Assembly: GCA_020636105.1 (NCBI GenBank) | Contig: JACJYL010000001.1 | Coordinates: forward strand, 3,100,001-3,164,000 | DNA from: Lewinellaceae bacterium | GTDB lineage: Bacteria; Bacteroidota; Bacteroidia; Chitinophagales; Saprospiraceae | Length of the DNA: 64,000 nucleotides | Direction of reading: 5' to 3' | Shown: positions 63,301-64,000 of the stretch, in pieces | Position numbering within the stretch: position 1 is the first letter of the stretch | Layout: the number at the start of each line of letters is the position of its first letter | Notes under the pieces: model-generated | What the model was told of the DNA's origin: nothing | Databases searched by the model: none | The model's input: only the letters and a program-made list of their open reading frames with translations | Translations under genes and position numbers: made by a program

Positions 63301-64000
63301 TCGGCACCTGTTCACAGTAAGTATTAACCCCCTGGTCACAGTTGCAGCCGGTAGTACCGTCAATAGCATCCTCGTTGTAAACATAAGCCATACTCCTTTC
63401 CACATCGCAACCTACGTAATCATCGGTGTAACACCCAAGATCCGGGTCGACCCACCAGGCAAAGTAAGTACTGTCAATACTGGTAATGGCCCGGTTGATC
63501 AGCTTATAACGCTGGAAGGTCATATTGTTGATCTCATCGCTTGTTGAATAGGCAAATGTTTGCACCTGAACCTCCATCTTGAGGGGTAAAACGGCTCCTG
63601 ATTCTGCGTGGGAGTTCCCGGAATCATTATAAACCCAAAAGGTCATCTCATCACCGTAATAGATATCAGGACATCCCCTGATCTCAATGATCGGATAATC
63701 CCCCTGAACAGGATCGTAGTTTCCGTCTCCATCATAATCATGGAAACCGGCGAGTCCCTGGCTGGTATTAGGCAATTCAAACTCGTGTACATCAAAGAAA
63801 TAGGGATTGCCTTTAGCAGGCCATCCTCTGACATCTCTTGGAACTTCCGCCTCATCGTAAGGAATCCCCGCAAGTTTTGCCTGTTCGAATTGTGCTTTAT
63901 GCTTATCGATATCCAAAGCGGAGACAGTAAAAAAGCGGTCCCACTTTGCACAGGTTTCCTTTTCGATCTCGCCCTGGTTATCCCCGTCAGGGATCAGCGG
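60353..64000 (-). CDS. Very large secreted/surface protein, 5' end outside the window (partial)
   Basis: At least 1215 residues are encoded; the frame stays open to the right edge (beginning LIPDGDNQGEIEKETCAKWD, with no stop), so the true start is further right. The visible part is beta-rich, with calcium-binding-like DYDGDGNYDPVQGDYP, many Tyr/Asn/Asp residues and few charged clusters. The C-terminus is FlgD-Ig-like (CTVTIYSLDGKFIRQYDRDE; ASGVYLIHVAAEG) and ends KWFGVNRQFDPSGL, similar in plan to a T9SS sorting domain but without the usual PNP motif start. It is upstream of the PorV-like gene, its likely export partner. Confidence 0.82.
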   Translation of the reverse strand, partial: PLIPDGDNQGEIEKETCAKWDRFFTVSALDIDKHKAQFEQAKLAGIPYDEAEVPRDVRGWPAKGNPYFFDVHEFELPNTSQGLAGFHDYDGDGNYDPVQGDYPIIEIRGCPDIYYGDEMTFWVYNDSGNSHAESGAVLPLKMEVQVQTFAYSTSDEINNMTFQRYKLINRAITSIDSTYFAWWVDPDLGCYTDDYVGCDVERSMAYVYNEDAIDGTTGCNCDQGVNTYCEQVPILGVDYFRGPLDEDGVELGMSSFTYYNNGSVGSPEGGTTDPDNDQQYYNYMSGTWKDGSPFQYGGNGWQQGTYDIDYAFVDPPNQDGGWSMCTQDLPFGDRRTVQASGPFRLDPGAVNELIVGAVWVADQAYPCPSIRKLQEADDIAQKLFDECFNIPNGPDAPDVDFIELDQEIIAVLTNNLPSNNINEEYAGTGLDIPASTEDSLYYFEGYRIFQVADSDTDLSSENREDPAKVRIVAEVDIKNGVGKLFNWKALDEADRPTAEEFFIPVMQIEGQDDGIRHTFRITEDQFATGDDIRLINHKKYYYVAVAYAFNEYEPFDPVTQIGQKKPYFEGRKNIGPNQDGKPYTVIPRPTVDRKLNAGYGDGAIITRVDGVGTATNFLDLSDETRTAIEDGFATGTQVNELTYRPGRGPIDILVYNPLEVKDGEFELTFIDEDMGNDQLDNKTYWVLKNLSSPGTPEILSDTTITKLNEQIVNEYGFSVAIGQVADAGSEPSVDPTNGYIGYEEEYAKGAEATSWLSGIADDYQPEITVIDQTLFNFVKTNVGEPFDFLDPKQVYNKIGPGYFVPYYLCDWVGNEGFIQDILTPAWTNNSNGNKIVHDQTSLSEINNVDIVFTSNKDLWSRCVVIETANKWVTNGGLPTEGANIVHFDLRGSPSVTKFDNDGDLLPDVDPNPEVAMGMGWFPGYAIDVETGERLNIFFGENSTYDGSLFGDAFDAAPTGRDMMFNPSSQLFLNTGVFGEPFSFNYYAGGQHYVYVTKQPYDGCLDIADRLEHSSSALKKVKAVKEITWAGLIMPASGQEMLSYADGLIPEDVTVKLRANNPYEVKVGTGDYNGYPTYRFKLDGLQAEELDTDGVETALDLINVVPNPYYGFSDYEISQFTTTVKITNLPAKCTVTIYSLDGKFIRQYDRDELGGLPKGSAVELKQVLPDIEWDLKNSKSIPIASGVYLIHVAAEGLGERTLKWFGVNRQFDPSGL

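Overview
The window is a chromosomal stretch from a Bacteroidota bacterium, most likely of the Saprospiria/Saprospiraceae type. The evidence is T9SS C-terminal sorting domains, a GldH gliding lipoprotein, a PorV/PorQ-like protein, DUF4271, DUF4199 and DUF2807 proteins, and promoters of the Bacteroidota form (TTG or TTTG, about 20 bp, then TAnnTTTG). Start sites lack strong Shine-Dalgarno sequences. The exact genus cannot be fixed from the sequence alone. No rRNA, tRNA, CRISPR array, prophage or intact insertion sequence was seen. Most of the window is ordinary core genome.

Layout: 0.5-5.3 kb (minus strand) holds a beta-hydroxyacid dehydrogenase, a WD40 protein, an Omp85-type outer-membrane protein and OxyR. 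5.7-8.7 kb (plus) holds Dps, a Prx6-type peroxiredoxin, two overlapping VOC proteins and a thioesterase; with the divergent oxyR the first two form a peroxide-defence cluster. 9.4-13.3 kb holds carA, eno, a FtsB/DivIC-like protein and sucD. 13.7-17.5 kb holds a PpiD-like periplasmic chaperone and an esterase. 17.7-24.9 kb holds two paralogous two-component systems of RprX/RprY type that flank DUF4271, hemD and a NUDIX hydrolase. 25.1-30.4 kb holds pyrD, dnaJ, grpE and gyrB. 30.5-36.0 kb holds an M14 carboxypeptidase, gldH, two T9SS cargo proteins and a DUF2807 protein. 36.2-41.8 kb holds glyS, a Uma2 nuclease and two divergent penicillin-binding-type serine hydrolases. 42.0-48.1 kb holds a large T9SS surface protein, an unrecognised helical protein and two small membrane proteins. 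48.1-53.5 kb holds three tandem POT-family transporters. 53.8-57.0 kb is a four-gene envelope operon. 57.1-64.0 kb holds ruvC, a HIT protein, greA, a PorV-like protein and a large surface protein that runs off the right edge.

The non-coding signals are the most unusual part. Both two-component loci carry a GTTAAnG-N4-GTTAAAG direct repeat at nearly the same distance from a -7 element in front of the kinase gene, which suggests shared or cross-talking autoregulation. greA has a good promoter that fires straight into a 50-bp near-perfect palindrome with a U-rich tail just before its start codon, an attenuator or small-RNA layout. A hairpin between two POT genes has an ACCTCCT loop on the transcribed strand, identical to the 16S anti-Shine-Dalgarno core. 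Two families of palindromic, MITE-like repeats occupy gene-free gaps.
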